From: Actinomadura rupiterrae
Lineage (GTDB): Bacteria; Actinomycetota; Actinomycetes; Streptosporangiales; Streptosporangiaceae
Assembly: GCF_024172125.1 (NCBI RefSeq)
Contig: NZ_JAMZEA010000008.1
Coordinates: 124,001 to 188,000, forward strand
DNA length: 64,000 nucleotides
Reading direction: 5' to 3'
A model generated the notes under the pieces. The model searched no databases and had not been told where the DNA came from. It saw only the letters and a program-made list of their open reading frames with translations. This document shows, one piece after another, positions 34,158-43,309 of this stretch. Position 1 is the first letter of the stretch. Each line of letters begins with the position of its first letter. The position numbers and the translations under genes were made by a program.

Positions 34158-36638
34158 TCACTCCTTCTTGGTGGGGTCGGCGGTGCGGGTCGTGCCGTTG
34201 GCCTCCGGTGCGGTGGCGGCGGGCTCGGCGTTCTCGATGGCGGGAGCCTCCGCCTCGGCCGGGACGGTCACGGTGGCGGCGGCGGAGCCCGGCGCGGACG
34301 ACCCGACCGGCGGCGCGGCCTCCACGTCGGAGATCGAGCCGATCGGGTCGGCGCGGCGCTTGGAGACCACGATCGCGGCGACCACGACGGCGACCGCGAC
34401 GAGCGCGACCACCACGCGCAGCCAGGTGTTCCCGGCGTAGCGCACGACGGCGTCCGCGACCAGCAGCGCGACCAGGTTCATCACCTTGATCAGCGGGTTG
34501 ATCGCGGGGCCCGCGGTGTCCTTGAACGGGTCGCCGACGGTGTCGCCGATCACGGTCGCGGCGTGCGCCTCGGAGCCCTTGCCGCCGAGCCGGCCCTCCT
34601 CGACCAGCTTCTTGGCGTTGTCCCAGGCGCCGCCGGAGTTGGACAGGAACACCGCCATCAGCACCCCGGCCGCGATCGCGCCGCCGAGGTAGGCGCCGAG
34701 CGGCGCGTAGCCGAGCGCGAACCCGACCGCGATCGGGGTCATGATCGCCAGCAGCCCCGGAGTGGCGAGCTCGCGCTGCGCGTCCTGGGTGCAGATCGAC
34801 ACGACCCGGTCGTAGTCGGGCTCCTCGGTGTAGTCCATGATCCCGGGCCTGGTCCGGAACTGGTTGCGGACCTCCACCACGACGCGTCCGGCCGCGCGGC
34901 CGACCGCCATGATCGCCAGGCCGGAGAACAGGAACACCACGGCCGCGCCGATCACCAGCCCGATCAGCACGTTCGGGTTGTCGATGGACAGCGAGAACAC
35001 CTTGAAGTTGCCCAGCGCGTCCTTCGCCGAGGGCGAGGCGTGGTCGAGGGCGTTCACCACGGTCGTCCGGAACGAGCCGAACAGCGCGGTCGCGGCGAGC
35101 ACGGCGGTCGCGATCGCGATGCCCTTGGTGATCGCCTTGGTGGTGTTGCCGACCGCGTCCAGCCGCTCCAGCACGGCGGCGGCCTCGCCCTGGACGTCGC
35201 CGGACATCTCGGCGATGCCCTGCGCGTTGTCGGAGACCGGGCCGAAGGTGTCCATGGACACGATCACGCCGACCGTGGTGAGCAGGCCCGTCCCGGCCAT
35301 CGCCACGGCGAACAGCGCGACCGTGGTGTTGCCGAAGCCGAGCAGGAACGCGCCGTAGACGGCGGCGGAGATCACCAGGGCGGTGTAGACGGCCGACTCC
35401 AGGCCGAGCGAGATCCCGGAGAGGATCACGGTCGCGGGGCCGGTGCGGGCACTTCCGGTCACCTCCTTGACCGGCTTCCGGTTGGTCTCGGTGAAGTAGC
35501 CGGTGAGCAGCTGGATGGCGCTGGCCAGCACGATCCCGATCAGCACGGCGCCGAGCGCGACCCAGCGCGGGTCGGCGTCCAGGCCGCGGATCTTGGCGTC
35601 GGTGACGCCGTGCAGGTCGGCGAACGAGGACGGCAGGTAGGCGAACGCCGCGATCGCGACCAGCACGGCCGAGAAGATCGCGGAGATGAAGAAGCCGCGG
35701 TTGATCGCCGACATCCCGGACCGGTCCCGGGCCCGCGGCGCGACCGCGAAGATCCCGATCACCGCGGTGATCACGCCGATCATCGGGACGAGCAGCGGGA
35801 ACACCAGGCCCTCGTTGCCGAACGCGTTGGTGCCGAGGATCAGCGCGGCGACCAGCATGACCGCGTACGACTCGAACAGGTCCGCGGCCATCCCGGCGCA
35901 GTCGCCGACGTTGTCGCCCACGTTGTCGGCGATCGTCGCGGCGTTGCGCGGGTCGTCCTCGGGGATGCCCTGCTCGACCTTGCCGACCAGGTCGGCGCCG
36001 ACGTCGGCGGCCTTGGTGAAGATGCCGCCGCCGACCCGCATGAACATGGCGAGCAGCGCGGCGCCGAACCCGAAGCCCTCCAGCACCTTCGGCGCCTCGC
36101 CCTTGTAGGCGAGCACGACCACGGCCGCGCCGAACAGGCCGAGCCCGACGGTGAACATGCCGGCGACGCCGCCGGTGCGGAACGCGATCCGCATGGCGGT
36201 CTTCTCGCCGCCCTGCGGGTCGCGGGCCGCGGCGGCGACGCGCACGTTGCCGCGCACCGCCAGCCACATGCCGGTGAAGCCGGTCACCGCCGAGAACAGC
36301 GCCCCGACGACGAAGAAGACCGACCGGCCGATCCGCTCGCCGGTGCTGTCGGCGGGAAGCAGGAGCAGCAGGAACGGGATGACGACAACGAAAACGGCGA
36401 CCGTGCGGAACTGGCGCTTCAGGTAGGCGAGCGCGCCGACCTGGACGGCCCGCGCGATGTTCTGCATCTTCTCGGTGCCCTGGCCTGCGGCCAGCACCTC
36501 TCTTACCAGTCCTGCGGCGACGGCCAATGCCAGCAGCGCGACCACGGCGACGACGACGACCAGGGTGAGGTCGCCGCCGCCGAGATTGACATCCGCGCCT
36601 TTCGCAACGGCCGGGCTTGACAGGGAAAGCCCAGACAT
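34158..36638 (-). CDS. hppA: Proton-translocating membrane pyrophosphatase, K+-independent class
   Basis: 826 residues with about 16 helices. Pyrophosphate- and Mg-binding motifs are complete: DVGADLVGKVEQGIPEDDPR, NVGDNVGDCAGMAADLFESY, and GDTVGDPFKDTAGPAINPLI. The segment GNTTKAITKG carries Lys where K+-dependent enzymes have Ala, which marks the K+-independent H+-pumping class. The C-terminal ~65 residues are an Ala/Pro/Glu-rich extension beyond the usual end. It hydrolyses PPi from biosynthesis and pumps protons. The start at 36638 has GGAGGAC upstream. Confidence 0.97.
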   Translation of the reverse strand: MSGLSLSSPAVAKGADVNLGGGDLTLVVVVAVVALLALAVAAGLVREVLAAGQGTEKMQNIARAVQVGALAYLKRQFRTVAVFVVVIPFLLLLLPADSTGERIGRSVFFVVGALFSAVTGFTGMWLAVRGNVRVAAAARDPQGGEKTAMRIAFRTGGVAGMFTVGLGLFGAAVVVLAYKGEAPKVLEGFGFGAALLAMFMRVGGGIFTKAADVGADLVGKVEQGIPEDDPRNAATIADNVGDNVGDCAGMAADLFESYAVMLVAALILGTNAFGNEGLVFPLLVPMIGVITAVIGIFAVAPRARDRSGMSAINRGFFISAIFSAVLVAIAAFAYLPSSFADLHGVTDAKIRGLDADPRWVALGAVLIGIVLASAIQLLTGYFTETNRKPVKEVTGSARTGPATVILSGISLGLESAVYTALVISAAVYGAFLLGFGNTTVALFAVAMAGTGLLTTVGVIVSMDTFGPVSDNAQGIAEMSGDVQGEAAAVLERLDAVGNTTKAITKGIAIATAVLAATALFGSFRTTVVNALDHASPSAKDALGNFKVFSLSIDNPNVLIGLVIGAAVVFLFSGLAIMAVGRAAGRVVVEVRNQFRTRPGIMDYTEEPDYDRVVSICTQDAQRELATPGLLAIMTPIAVGFALGYAPLGAYLGGAIAAGVLMAVFLSNSGGAWDNAKKLVEEGRLGGKGSEAHAATVIGDTVGDPFKDTAGPAINPLIKVMNLVALLVADAVVRYAGNTWLRVVVALVAVAVVVAAIVVSKRRADPIGSISDVEAAPPVGSSAPGSAAATVTVPAEAEAPAIENAEPAATAPEANGTTRTADPTKKE

Positions 36639-37128
36639 CCGTCCTCCTCGACAGGGGCGTGGCGATCCGGATCGCCCAAACGGACGATCTTTACCGCGTA
36701 CCCCGCGAGCGGCCGTTTCAATGTCTCCGAGGAGGGACGGGCCCCCTGCACCCCTCGGCGGCAACGCCGAATCAGTCACTGCGCGCGGCTACGCGGGTGC
36801 CGGGAGTCTACGCAGGTGGCGGAGCATTTGAGAAGACCGTCCGGCGCCGCCCGGGCGCGTGTCGGAAATGCAAGTCCGGGGGCCCGGGGATTTGCCGCCG
36901 TCCGTCCCGCTCCGTCCGTCCGGGCAGGTCAGCCAGGGTAAGATTTCTCTTACCTCAAAGCTATAATTGCGTCACGCTCTTCCCAGGGGCCGCAGCCGTC
37001 CCAGTTATAGACATCCGAAATCGGTAATTGATCTTTGACCGATATCGAACGGCGGGAAGACGGCAGGAAGATCGTCCAGGGAACGATCTCATAACCGTTC
37101 TCCCCGCGAGTCACAGGGGTACCGCCCT
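36639..37128. other. Low-GC regulatory gap upstream of hppA
   Basis: 490 bp. The segment 36940-37110 is the least G/C-rich stretch in the area. It holds an inverted repeat GTAAGA-TTTC-TCTTAC near 36942-36957, a perfect TATAAT at 36962-36967 on the plus strand with no gene downstream, and a 10-bp imperfect stem CGAAATCGGT/ACCGATATCG at about 37015-37048. The hppA promoter must lie here. A minus-strand GTG frame at 37114-36950 is discussed among rejected items. Confidence 0.55.
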
Positions 37129-38616
37129 TCACACCGGCCCCGAATTCGGCAACCGCACCGTGACGCGGAGACCACCGCCCGGATTCGGCGACGCCACCGC
37201 CGATCCGCCGTGCGCGACCGCCACCGCCCGGACGATCGAGAGGCCGAGCCCGCTGCCCCGGTCCGACCGCACCCGCTCCGCGCCCAGCCGGCGGAACGGC
37301 TCGAAGATCGTCTCGGTCTCGTAGCCCGGCACGACCGGGCCGGTGTTGGTCACGGTCAGCTCCGTCCAGCCGTCGTGCACGCCGGTCATCACCCGGCACG
37401 TCCCGCCGGAGTGGTTGTGCCGGACGGCGTTCTCCACCAGGTTCTGCACGAGCCGCTCCAGCAGCACCGGATCGCCCGCCGTCGGAGCCGGGCTCAGCTC
37501 GCCGCGCACCGTGACCTCGCGTCCCGCCGCCTCGCCGTTCTCGGCGGACGCCAGGTCCACCACGTGCCGGGCGACGTCGGCCAGATCGACCGGCAGCCGC
37601 TCGGTCACCTCGTTCTCGCCGCCCGCCAGGGTCAGCAGCCCGTCGATCAGCCGCTCGTGCCGCTCGTTCACCACCAGCAGCGACTCGCCCAGCCGCCGGA
37701 CGTCCTCGGACGCGCCCTTGCGCCGCAGCGCCACGTCCACCAGCGTCCGGTTGATCGCCAGCGGCGTGCGCAGCTCGTGCGAGGCGTTCGCGACGAACCG
37801 GCGCTGCCCGTCGAACGAGCGGGACAGCCGGCCGAGCATGGTGTCGAAGGTGTCGGCCAGCTCGCGCACCTCGTCGCGCGGCCCGGTGTAGCCGATCCGC
37901 TCGGTCAGGTCGTGGCTGCGCGCCACCCGCCGGGCCGTCTCAGTGATCCGCTGGACGGGCCGCAGCGCGCGGTCGGCCATCAGCCAGCCGAGGCCCAGCG
38001 CCGCCAGCGCCACCAGGCCGAGCGCGATCGCGCCCTGCGTCAGCACCGAGTTCAGCGTCGCCTTCTGGAAGTCCGCCGCCGCCCCGCCGACCTTCTGCTT
38101 CTGGAAGAAGATCCCGGCCTTGCTCCCGTTCACCCCGCCGCCGAGCACGGTGCCCTGGGGCACCTCGCCGGGCGTGATGACCCGCACCTGCGGTCCGGCC
38201 CCCGTGTTCCCCTCGGGCGTCTGGAGCTTGGTGGGCGTCTTGCCCAAGCGCTCGGTGTCGGAGGGCTGCTTGCCCGTGGACTGCATGTCCGTCGGCTGCT
38301 TGCCGGTGGATTGCGTGTCGGTCGGCTGCTTGCCGGTGGATTGCGTGTCGGTCGGCTGCTTGCCGGCGGGCGACTGGGGGATGAGCTTGGTTCCCGGCGA
38401 GGTGCGCAGGAGCGTCAGCGGGTCCGTCTCGCTGGACTGCTGCCCCTGCGGGCTCGGGACCTGCGCCGACGTGACGAGCTGGTTGACGAGATCGCCTCGC
38501 GGCCCCCGCAGGCTGTTCTGGACGAGCACGTAGGTCAGCGTGAGCAGCACCAGGCCGGCGACGACGAACATGCCGCCGTACAGCAGGGTCAGTCGCGCGC
38601 GGATCGTCGGCCTCAT
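37129..38616 (-). CDS. Membrane sensor histidine kinase with a repetitive extracellular loop
   Basis: 495 residues. TM1 (about 10-32), an extracellular sensor loop (33-190), TM2 (about 192-212), HAMP, HisKA with FVANASHELRTPLAINRTL, and HATPase with VENAVRHNHSGG and RGSGLGLSIVRAVA. The sensor loop contains four 10-residue repeats (GKQPTDTQST), encoded by a 30-bp tandem repeat at 38261-38370, and no known sensor fold. It overlaps the upstream regulator gene (ATGA). Divergence from the MacAB-like operon suggests control of that efflux system. Confidence 0.93.
   Translation of the reverse strand: MRPTIRARLTLLYGGMFVVAGLVLLTLTYVLVQNSLRGPRGDLVNQLVTSAQVPSPQGQQSSETDPLTLLRTSPGTKLIPQSPAGKQPTDTQSTGKQPTDTQSTGKQPTDMQSTGKQPSDTERLGKTPTKLQTPEGNTGAGPQVRVITPGEVPQGTVLGGGVNGSKAGIFFQKQKVGGAAADFQKATLNSVLTQGAIALGLVALAALGLGWLMADRALRPVQRITETARRVARSHDLTERIGYTGPRDEVRELADTFDTMLGRLSRSFDGQRRFVANASHELRTPLAINRTLVDVALRRKGASEDVRRLGESLLVVNERHERLIDGLLTLAGGENEVTERLPVDLADVARHVVDLASAENGEAAGREVTVRGELSPAPTAGDPVLLERLVQNLVENAVRHNHSGGTCRVMTGVHDGWTELTVTNTGPVVPGYETETIFEPFRRLGAERVRSDRGSGLGLSIVRAVAVAHGGSAVASPNPGGGLRVTVRLPNSGPV
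38261..38370 (-). repeat. 30-bp tandem repeat in the sensor loop
   Basis: GGCTGCTTGCC recurs at 38264, 38294, 38324 and 38354, an exact 30-bp period. Two inner copies are identical over the whole unit and the outer ones carry a few substitutions, so the expansion looks recent. Confidence 0.9.
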
Positions 38617-39269
38617 GGAATTCGGTACCCCACTCCCGGGACGGTCTCGATGACGGCGGGCTCCCCGAGCTTGCGCCGCAACTTCATCAGGGTCACCCGC
38701 ACGGTGTTGGTGAACGGGTCGGTGTGCTCGTCCCACACCTTCTCCAGCAGCCGCTCGGCCGACACGACCGTGCCGTTCGCCCGGAGCAGCTCGGCGAGCA
38801 GCGCGAACTCCTTGCGCGCCAGGTGCACGTACCGGCCGTCCCGGAACACCTCGCGGTGCGCCGGGTCGAGCCGGATGCCCGCGCGCTCGAACGTCGGCGG
38901 ATCCGCCGGACGGGCGCGGCGGCCGAGCGCGTGCACGCGGGCCAGCAGCTCCTCGAACGCGAACGGCTTGGACAGGTAGTCGTCCGCGCCGATGCTCAGC
39001 CCCTCCACCCGCGCCGGGACGGACGACGCGGCGGTCAGCATCAGCACCCGCACCTGCGAGCCGGACTCCACGACCGCGCGGCACACCTCGTCGCCGTGCA
39101 CGACCGGCAGGTCCCGGTCGAGAAGCAGCACGTCGTAGTCGTGGATGCCGAGCCGTTCGAGGGCGGCGTCGCCGTCGTAGGCCACGTCCACCGCGATCGC
39201 CTCGGCGCGCAGCCCCTCCGCGATCGAGTCCGCGAGCATCCGCTCGTCCTCGGCCACCAGTACCCGCAC
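38613..39269 (-). CDS. OmpR-family response regulator
   Basis: 218 residues from the GTG at 39269, chosen because GGGAGGAGG lies eight bases upstream and the receiver domain starts at once (VRVLVAEDERMLADSI). Phospho-Asp is in DVLLLDRDLPVVHG, and switch residues are in LMLTAASS and DYLSKPF. The winged-helix DNA-binding domain ends in RVTLMKLRRKLGEPAVIETVPGVGYRIP. It is the first gene of the regulator-kinase operon and is divergent from the efflux operon (183-bp gap). Confidence 0.95.
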   Translation of the reverse strand: MRVLVAEDERMLADSIAEGLRAEAIAVDVAYDGDAALERLGIHDYDVLLLDRDLPVVHGDEVCRAVVESGSQVRVLMLTAASSVPARVEGLSIGADDYLSKPFAFEELLARVHALGRRARPADPPTFERAGIRLDPAHREVFRDGRYVHLARKEFALLAELLRANGTVVSAERLLEKVWDEHTDPFTNTVRVTLMKLRRKLGEPAVIETVPGVGYRIP

Positions 39270-39452
39270 GACCCGTCCTCCTCCCATTCGCCCGGCGCCG
39301 GGCCGCTTCCGGCGCTCGTCCCGTCGGGGACGAGCGTCGTGCAGAGCCCATAATGTCCGCATAACGCATTGCGGTTACGGCACGGTTATCGGCCGACCGC
39401 TGGACTTCTCCCCGATCGCCGGGAAGGCCCCGGCGCGGAGGAGGAGACGACC

Positions 39453-40001
39453 ATGCGCACCTCACGGCTCACCGGTCTGCTGCTGGTGCCCGTACTGGCC
39501 TTCGGGCTCGCCGCCTGCGGCAACGGGCACTCGGGCGACAAACTGGCCTCGCAGACGGCCAAGAAGGCCGACGAGGCGACCGCCATGCGCAACTTCGCCA
39601 AGTGCATGCGCGAGCACGGGGTCGACATGCCCGACCCGGACGGCGACGGCCACGTCACCATGCGCATGACCGGCAAGCCCGGCGCGGGCAAGGGCCCGGA
39701 GAACGACACGGGCATGCAGACCGCGCAGAAGGCGTGCCAGCACCTCATGCCGAACGGCGGCAAGCCGAAGAAGCCGACCGCGGCCGAGCTCGACAAGATG
39801 CGCAAGTTCGCCAGGTGCATGCGCGACCACGGCATCAACATGCCCGACCCCAACGCGGACGGGGGCATCACGATCAAGCAGAGCGCCGGCCCGGGCGGCG
39901 GCGCGGGGCAGAAGCTGTCGGCGGGCGGCCCCGACTCCGACCCCAAGTTCAAGGCCGCGCAGGACGCCTGCAAGCAGTTCCAGCCCGGGGGCCCGAAGTG
40001 A
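39453..40001 (+). CDS. Lipoprotein with duplicated Cys motif, first gene of efflux operon
   Basis: 182 residues from the ATG at 39453, with GGAGGAGGAG upstream. The lipoprotein signal ends GLAAC-GNG (Cys about 20). The mature protein has an internal duplication: NFAKCMREHGVDMPDPDGDG and KFARCMRDHGINMPDPNADG, each followed by QKACQ or QDACK, giving four Cys that could form two disulfides. This repeat is common in lipoproteins encoded beside actinobacterial MacAB-like exporters. The next gene overlaps it (GTGA). Confidence 0.9.
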   Translation: MRTSRLTGLLLVPVLAFGLAACGNGHSGDKLASQTAKKADEATAMRNFAKCMREHGVDMPDPDGDGHVTMRMTGKPGAGKGPENDTGMQTAQKACQHLMPNGGKPKKPTAAELDKMRKFARCMRDHGINMPDPNADGGITIKQSAGPGGGAGQKLSAGGPDSDPKFKAAQDACKQFQPGGPK

Positions 40002-41110
40002 GGCGAGCCCGCGCGATGGCGCTGGGGGTCCTCGCGATGGCCGCGGTCGGCGGCGTCGGGCTCGCGTCCGCCGGGCTCGGCGGCGGGGGCGGGTCCGGGC
40101 CGTCCAGCGGGCCGAAGGTGCCCGCCACCGCGTCCGTCGAGCGGACGACGCTGACCGAGACGCAGAAGGTGTCCGGCACGCTCGGCTACGGCGACACCTC
40201 GTCGCTGTCGGCCGGGTCGTCCGGCGGAGGCGGGGGCGGCGGCAAGGGCGGTTCGGGGTCCGGGTCCGGATCCGGGACGATCACCTGGCTGCCCTCGCCC
40301 GGGACGAAGATCTCCCGCGGCGAGGCCGCCTACCGCGTGGACGACCGTCCCGTGCCGCTGCTGTACGGGAAGCTGCCGCTCTACCGCACGCTCAAGCCCG
40401 GCGTCTCCGGCTCGGACGTCCTCCAGTTCGAACGCAACCTCGCCGCGCTCGGCTACGGCGGCTTCGACGTCGACAAGGACTACTCGTCCGCGACCGCCTA
40501 CGCCGTCAAGGAATGGCAGGACGACCTCGGCATGGCCAAGACCGGCGAGGTCACCGCGGGCAGCGTGGTCATCGCGCGGGACGAGATCCGCGTCGCGGAA
40601 CGCCGCGCCCAGGTCGGCGACAAGGCGTCCGGGCCGCTGCTCACCTACACCGGCACCACCCGGGTCGTGAGCATCGACCTGGACGTCAAGTACCAGAGCC
40701 TCGCCAAGGTCGACGCGCCCGTGTCCATCGAGCTGCCCGGCGGCGGCACCACCAAGGGGACGATCAGCTCGGTCGGCAAGGTCGCCACCCAGGCCAAGGC
40801 CGACGACCCGACCACCGTCAAGGTCACCGTCGAGGTCGGCCGCCAGCAGGCGCTCGGCAGCTACGACAAGGCCCCGGTGGACGTCTACCTGACCGCGTCG
40901 AAGCACGCGTCCGTGCTGGCCGTCCCGGTCGGCGCGCTCGTCGCCCTGCCGGGCGGCGGCTACGGCGTCCAGGTCGTGCCCGGTTCGGCCGCGGCGACCG
41001 CCTCGTCCCTGAAGACGGTCAAGGTCGAGACGGGCGTCTTCGCCCAAGGGCAGGTCGAGGTGTCCGGGTCCGGCATCGCCGAGGGCACGAAGGTGGTCGT
41101 CCCCACATGA
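39998..41110 (+). CDS. MacA-like adaptor with peptidoglycan-binding domain
   Basis: 370 residues from the GTG at 39998, overlapping the lipoprotein stop. An N-terminal signal/anchor helix (about 5-25) is followed by a Gly-rich linker. A PG_binding_1-type domain (SGSDVLQFERNLAALGYGGFDVDKDYSSATAYAVKEWQ, about 130-175) is followed by HlyD/MacA-type beta barrel segments (SIDLDVKYQSLAKVDAPVSIELPGG, SVLAVPVGALVALPGGGYGVQVV). It links the exporter to the wall. The next gene overlaps by ATGA. Confidence 0.92.
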   Translation: MRRARAMALGVLAMAAVGGVGLASAGLGGGGGSGPSSGPKVPATASVERTTLTETQKVSGTLGYGDTSSLSAGSSGGGGGGGKGGSGSGSGSGTITWLPSPGTKISRGEAAYRVDDRPVPLLYGKLPLYRTLKPGVSGSDVLQFERNLAALGYGGFDVDKDYSSATAYAVKEWQDDLGMAKTGEVTAGSVVIARDEIRVAERRAQVGDKASGPLLTYTGTTRVVSIDLDVKYQSLAKVDAPVSIELPGGGTTKGTISSVGKVATQAKADDPTTVKVTVEVGRQQALGSYDKAPVDVYLTASKHASVLAVPVGALVALPGGGYGVQVVPGSAAATASSLKTVKVETGVFAQGQVEVSGSGIAEGTKVVVPT

Positions 41111-41922
41111 GCCCGCACACCAACCCCTCGTCCCTGGACACCGCGCCGGACGCGACGCTCGCGGCCGGCGGCCTCGCCCCCATCGCGGACGAGGCCGTCC
41201 TGGCCGTCGACGGCGCGTCCCCCGAACCGGGCGGGGCGGGCTTCGCGGTCGTGGAGCTCCGCGAGGTCACCAAGTCCTACCCCGGCGGCGTGACCGCGCT
41301 CGACTCGGTGTCGCTGACGATCGCGCCCGGCGAGTTCGCCGCCGTGGTCGGACCGTCCGGCTCGGGCAAGTCGACCATGCTGCACCTGCTCGGCACCCTC
41401 GACCTCCCGGGCTCCGGGACGGTCCTGTTCGAGGGCCGGGACGTGTCGAAACTGTCCGACCGGCGGCTGTCGGCGCTGCGCGCCCGCCGGATCGGGTTCG
41501 TGTTCCAGCAGTTCCACCTCGCCGCGGGCGTCACCGCGCTGGACAACGTCGCGGACGGGCTGCTCTACGCGGGCGTCCCGCCGGCCAGGCGCCGCGAGCA
41601 GGCCCGCGAGGCGCTGGAGCGGGTCGGCCTCGGGCACCGGCTCGGGCACCGCCCGCACCAGCTGTCCGGCGGCGAGAAGCAGCGCGTCGCCATCGCCCGC
41701 GCCGTCCTCGGCGACCCGGCCCTGCTGCTCGCCGACGAACCCACCGGCGCGCTCGACACCGCGTCCGGCACCGTCGTCCTGGACCTGCTGCGCGAGCTGT
41801 CCGGCGGCGGCACCACCGTCGTCCTCATCACCCACGACCGCGACATCGCCGCCCGCGTCCCGCGCAACATCACCATGCGGGACGGCCGCGTCGTCAACGA
41901 CACCGCGGAGCCCCGCCCATGA
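41107..41922 (+). CDS. MacB-type ABC transporter ATP-binding protein
   Basis: 271 residues. The first ~45 residues are a non-conserved acidic tail. The NBD is complete and of the LolD/MacB class: Walker A GPSGSGKST, Q-loop FVFQQFHL, signature LSGGEKQRVAIARA, Walker B LLLADEPTGALD and H-loop LITHD. It overlaps genes on both sides by four bases. It energises the permease encoded next. Confidence 0.96.
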   Translation: MSPHTNPSSLDTAPDATLAAGGLAPIADEAVLAVDGASPEPGGAGFAVVELREVTKSYPGGVTALDSVSLTIAPGEFAAVVGPSGSGKSTMLHLLGTLDLPGSGTVLFEGRDVSKLSDRRLSALRARRIGFVFQQFHLAAGVTALDNVADGLLYAGVPPARRREQAREALERVGLGHRLGHRPHQLSGGEKQRVAIARAVLGDPALLLADEPTGALDTASGTVVLDLLRELSGGGTTVVLITHDRDIAARVPRNITMRDGRVVNDTAEPRP

Positions 41923-43226
41923 CCGAGACCCGCCCCCCGCAAGACCGCCCTGCCCGGGACCGCCCGGCGCGGCTGCGCCCGGCGCGGCTGCTCCGGAGCC
42001 GGGGCGGAGGCCGCCGGAAGCAGGAGCGGGGCCGCCGGGTCGAGCGGGTCGGCCGGCTCGGCGCCCGCGACGTGGTCCGGGTCGGGGCGGCGGGGCTGCG
42101 CGCGCGGCCGCTGCGGGTCGTGCTGTCCGCGCTGGGCATCGCGATCGGCATCGCCGCGATGATCGGCGTCGTCGGGATCTCGACGTCCAGCCGGGCGCAG
42201 CTCCAGGCCACCCTGGACCGGCTCGGCACCAACCTGCTGACCGTCACCCCCGGCAAGGACTTCTTCGGCAGCAACGCCCAGCTCCCGCTCGCCGCCCCCG
42301 GCATGATCGCGCGGATGCCGGAGGTCTCGGCCGCCGCCGCCACGGGCAAGGTGACCGACACCCACGTCTACCGCAACGACCACATGGACCCCGAGGAGAC
42401 CGGCGGCATCAGCGTGCTCGCCGCCGACCTGAAGCTCCCGCAGACGATCGGCCTCACCCTGCGCTCCGGGACCTGGCTGAACGCCGCGACCGGCCGCTAC
42501 CCGGCCGTCGTGCTCGGCTCCGCCGCCGCCGACCGGCTCGGCGTGGCCGGCGCGGGCGTCCAGGTGTGGCTGGGCGGACGCTGGTTCACCGTCGTCGGCG
42601 TCCTCAACACCAACGAGCTCGCCCCCGAACTGGACTCGGCCGCCCTCATCGGCTGGGACGCCGCCGTCGCGCGGCTCGGCTTCGACGGGCACGCCACCAC
42701 GGTCTACACCCGGGCCAACAAGGGATCGGTCGAGCGCGCGCAGGGCCTGCTCGCCGCGACCGCCAACCCGGAGTCGCCGAACGAGATCGAGGTGTCCCGG
42801 CCGTCCGACGCGCTGGCCGCCGAGCACGCCGCGAACCAGACCTTCACGGCCCTGCTCCTCGGCCTCGGCGGCGTCGCCCTCCTGGTCGGCGGTGTCGGCG
42901 TCGCGAACACCATGGTCATCTCGGTCCTCGAACGCCGCGCCGAGATCGGCCTGCGTCGGTCCCTCGGGGCCACGCGGGGCCAGATCAGGCTCCAGTTCCT
43001 GACCGAGTCGCAGCTGCTGGCCGCCCTGGGCGGGCTGGGCGGCGTGGCGCTCGGCGCCCTGGTCACCTTCGGCTTCGCGGTCGCCCAGGGCTGGCCCACG
43101 GTCGTCCCGCCCTGGGCCATGGTCGGCGGCTTGGCGGCCACCCTCGTCATCGGCGCCATCGCCGGCCTCTACCCCGCCATCCGAGCCGCCCGCCTCCCCC
43201 CAACCGAAGCCCTGACCACCCCCTGA
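41919..43226 (+). CDS. MacB-like ABC transporter permease
   Basis: 435 residues. The cytoplasmic Arg/Pro-rich N-terminus contains duplicated DRPARLRPARL-like blocks. TM1 follows (VVLSALGIAIGIAAMIGVVGI), then a large extracellular MacB_PCD domain (about 90-300), and three C-terminal helices of the FtsX fold (GLGGVALLVGGVGVANTMVISVLERRAEIGLRRSLGATRGQI). It exports peptides, lipids or drugs via mechanotransmission. It is the last gene of the four-gene operon, which ends at a strong terminator. Confidence 0.95.
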   Translation: MTETRPPQDRPARDRPARLRPARLLRSRGGGRRKQERGRRVERVGRLGARDVVRVGAAGLRARPLRVVLSALGIAIGIAAMIGVVGISTSSRAQLQATLDRLGTNLLTVTPGKDFFGSNAQLPLAAPGMIARMPEVSAAAATGKVTDTHVYRNDHMDPEETGGISVLAADLKLPQTIGLTLRSGTWLNAATGRYPAVVLGSAAADRLGVAGAGVQVWLGGRWFTVVGVLNTNELAPELDSAALIGWDAAVARLGFDGHATTVYTRANKGSVERAQGLLAATANPESPNEIEVSRPSDALAAEHAANQTFTALLLGLGGVALLVGGVGVANTMVISVLERRAEIGLRRSLGATRGQIRLQFLTESQLLAALGGLGGVALGALVTFGFAVAQGWPTVVPPWAMVGGLAATLVIGAIAGLYPAIRAARLPPTEALTTP

Positions 43227-43238
43227 ACGCGGAAGCGG

Positions 43239-43270
43239 AAGGCCCCGTCCCTTTGCGGGACGGGGCCTTT
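43239..43270 (+). terminator. Strong intrinsic terminator of the efflux operon
   Basis: AAGGCCCCGTCCC and GGGACGGGGCCTT form a perfect 13-bp stem around a 5-base loop (TTTGC), ending in TTT. It serves the permease gene and, read in reverse, the convergent anti-sigma gene. Confidence 0.92.
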
Positions 43271-43309
43271 CACGTTTCGCGTTCTCCGGGTCCGGGGGGT
43301 CGCCGCCGG

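Noticed and set aside
36950..37114. 54-residue GTG frame 14 bp downstream of the sensor kinase on the minus strand
   Set aside because: Position is tempting, but third-position G/C content is far below that of real genes here, there is no ribosome-binding site, and it overlaps dyads and a promoter-like region. Low-confidence possibility of a transferred small gene remains.
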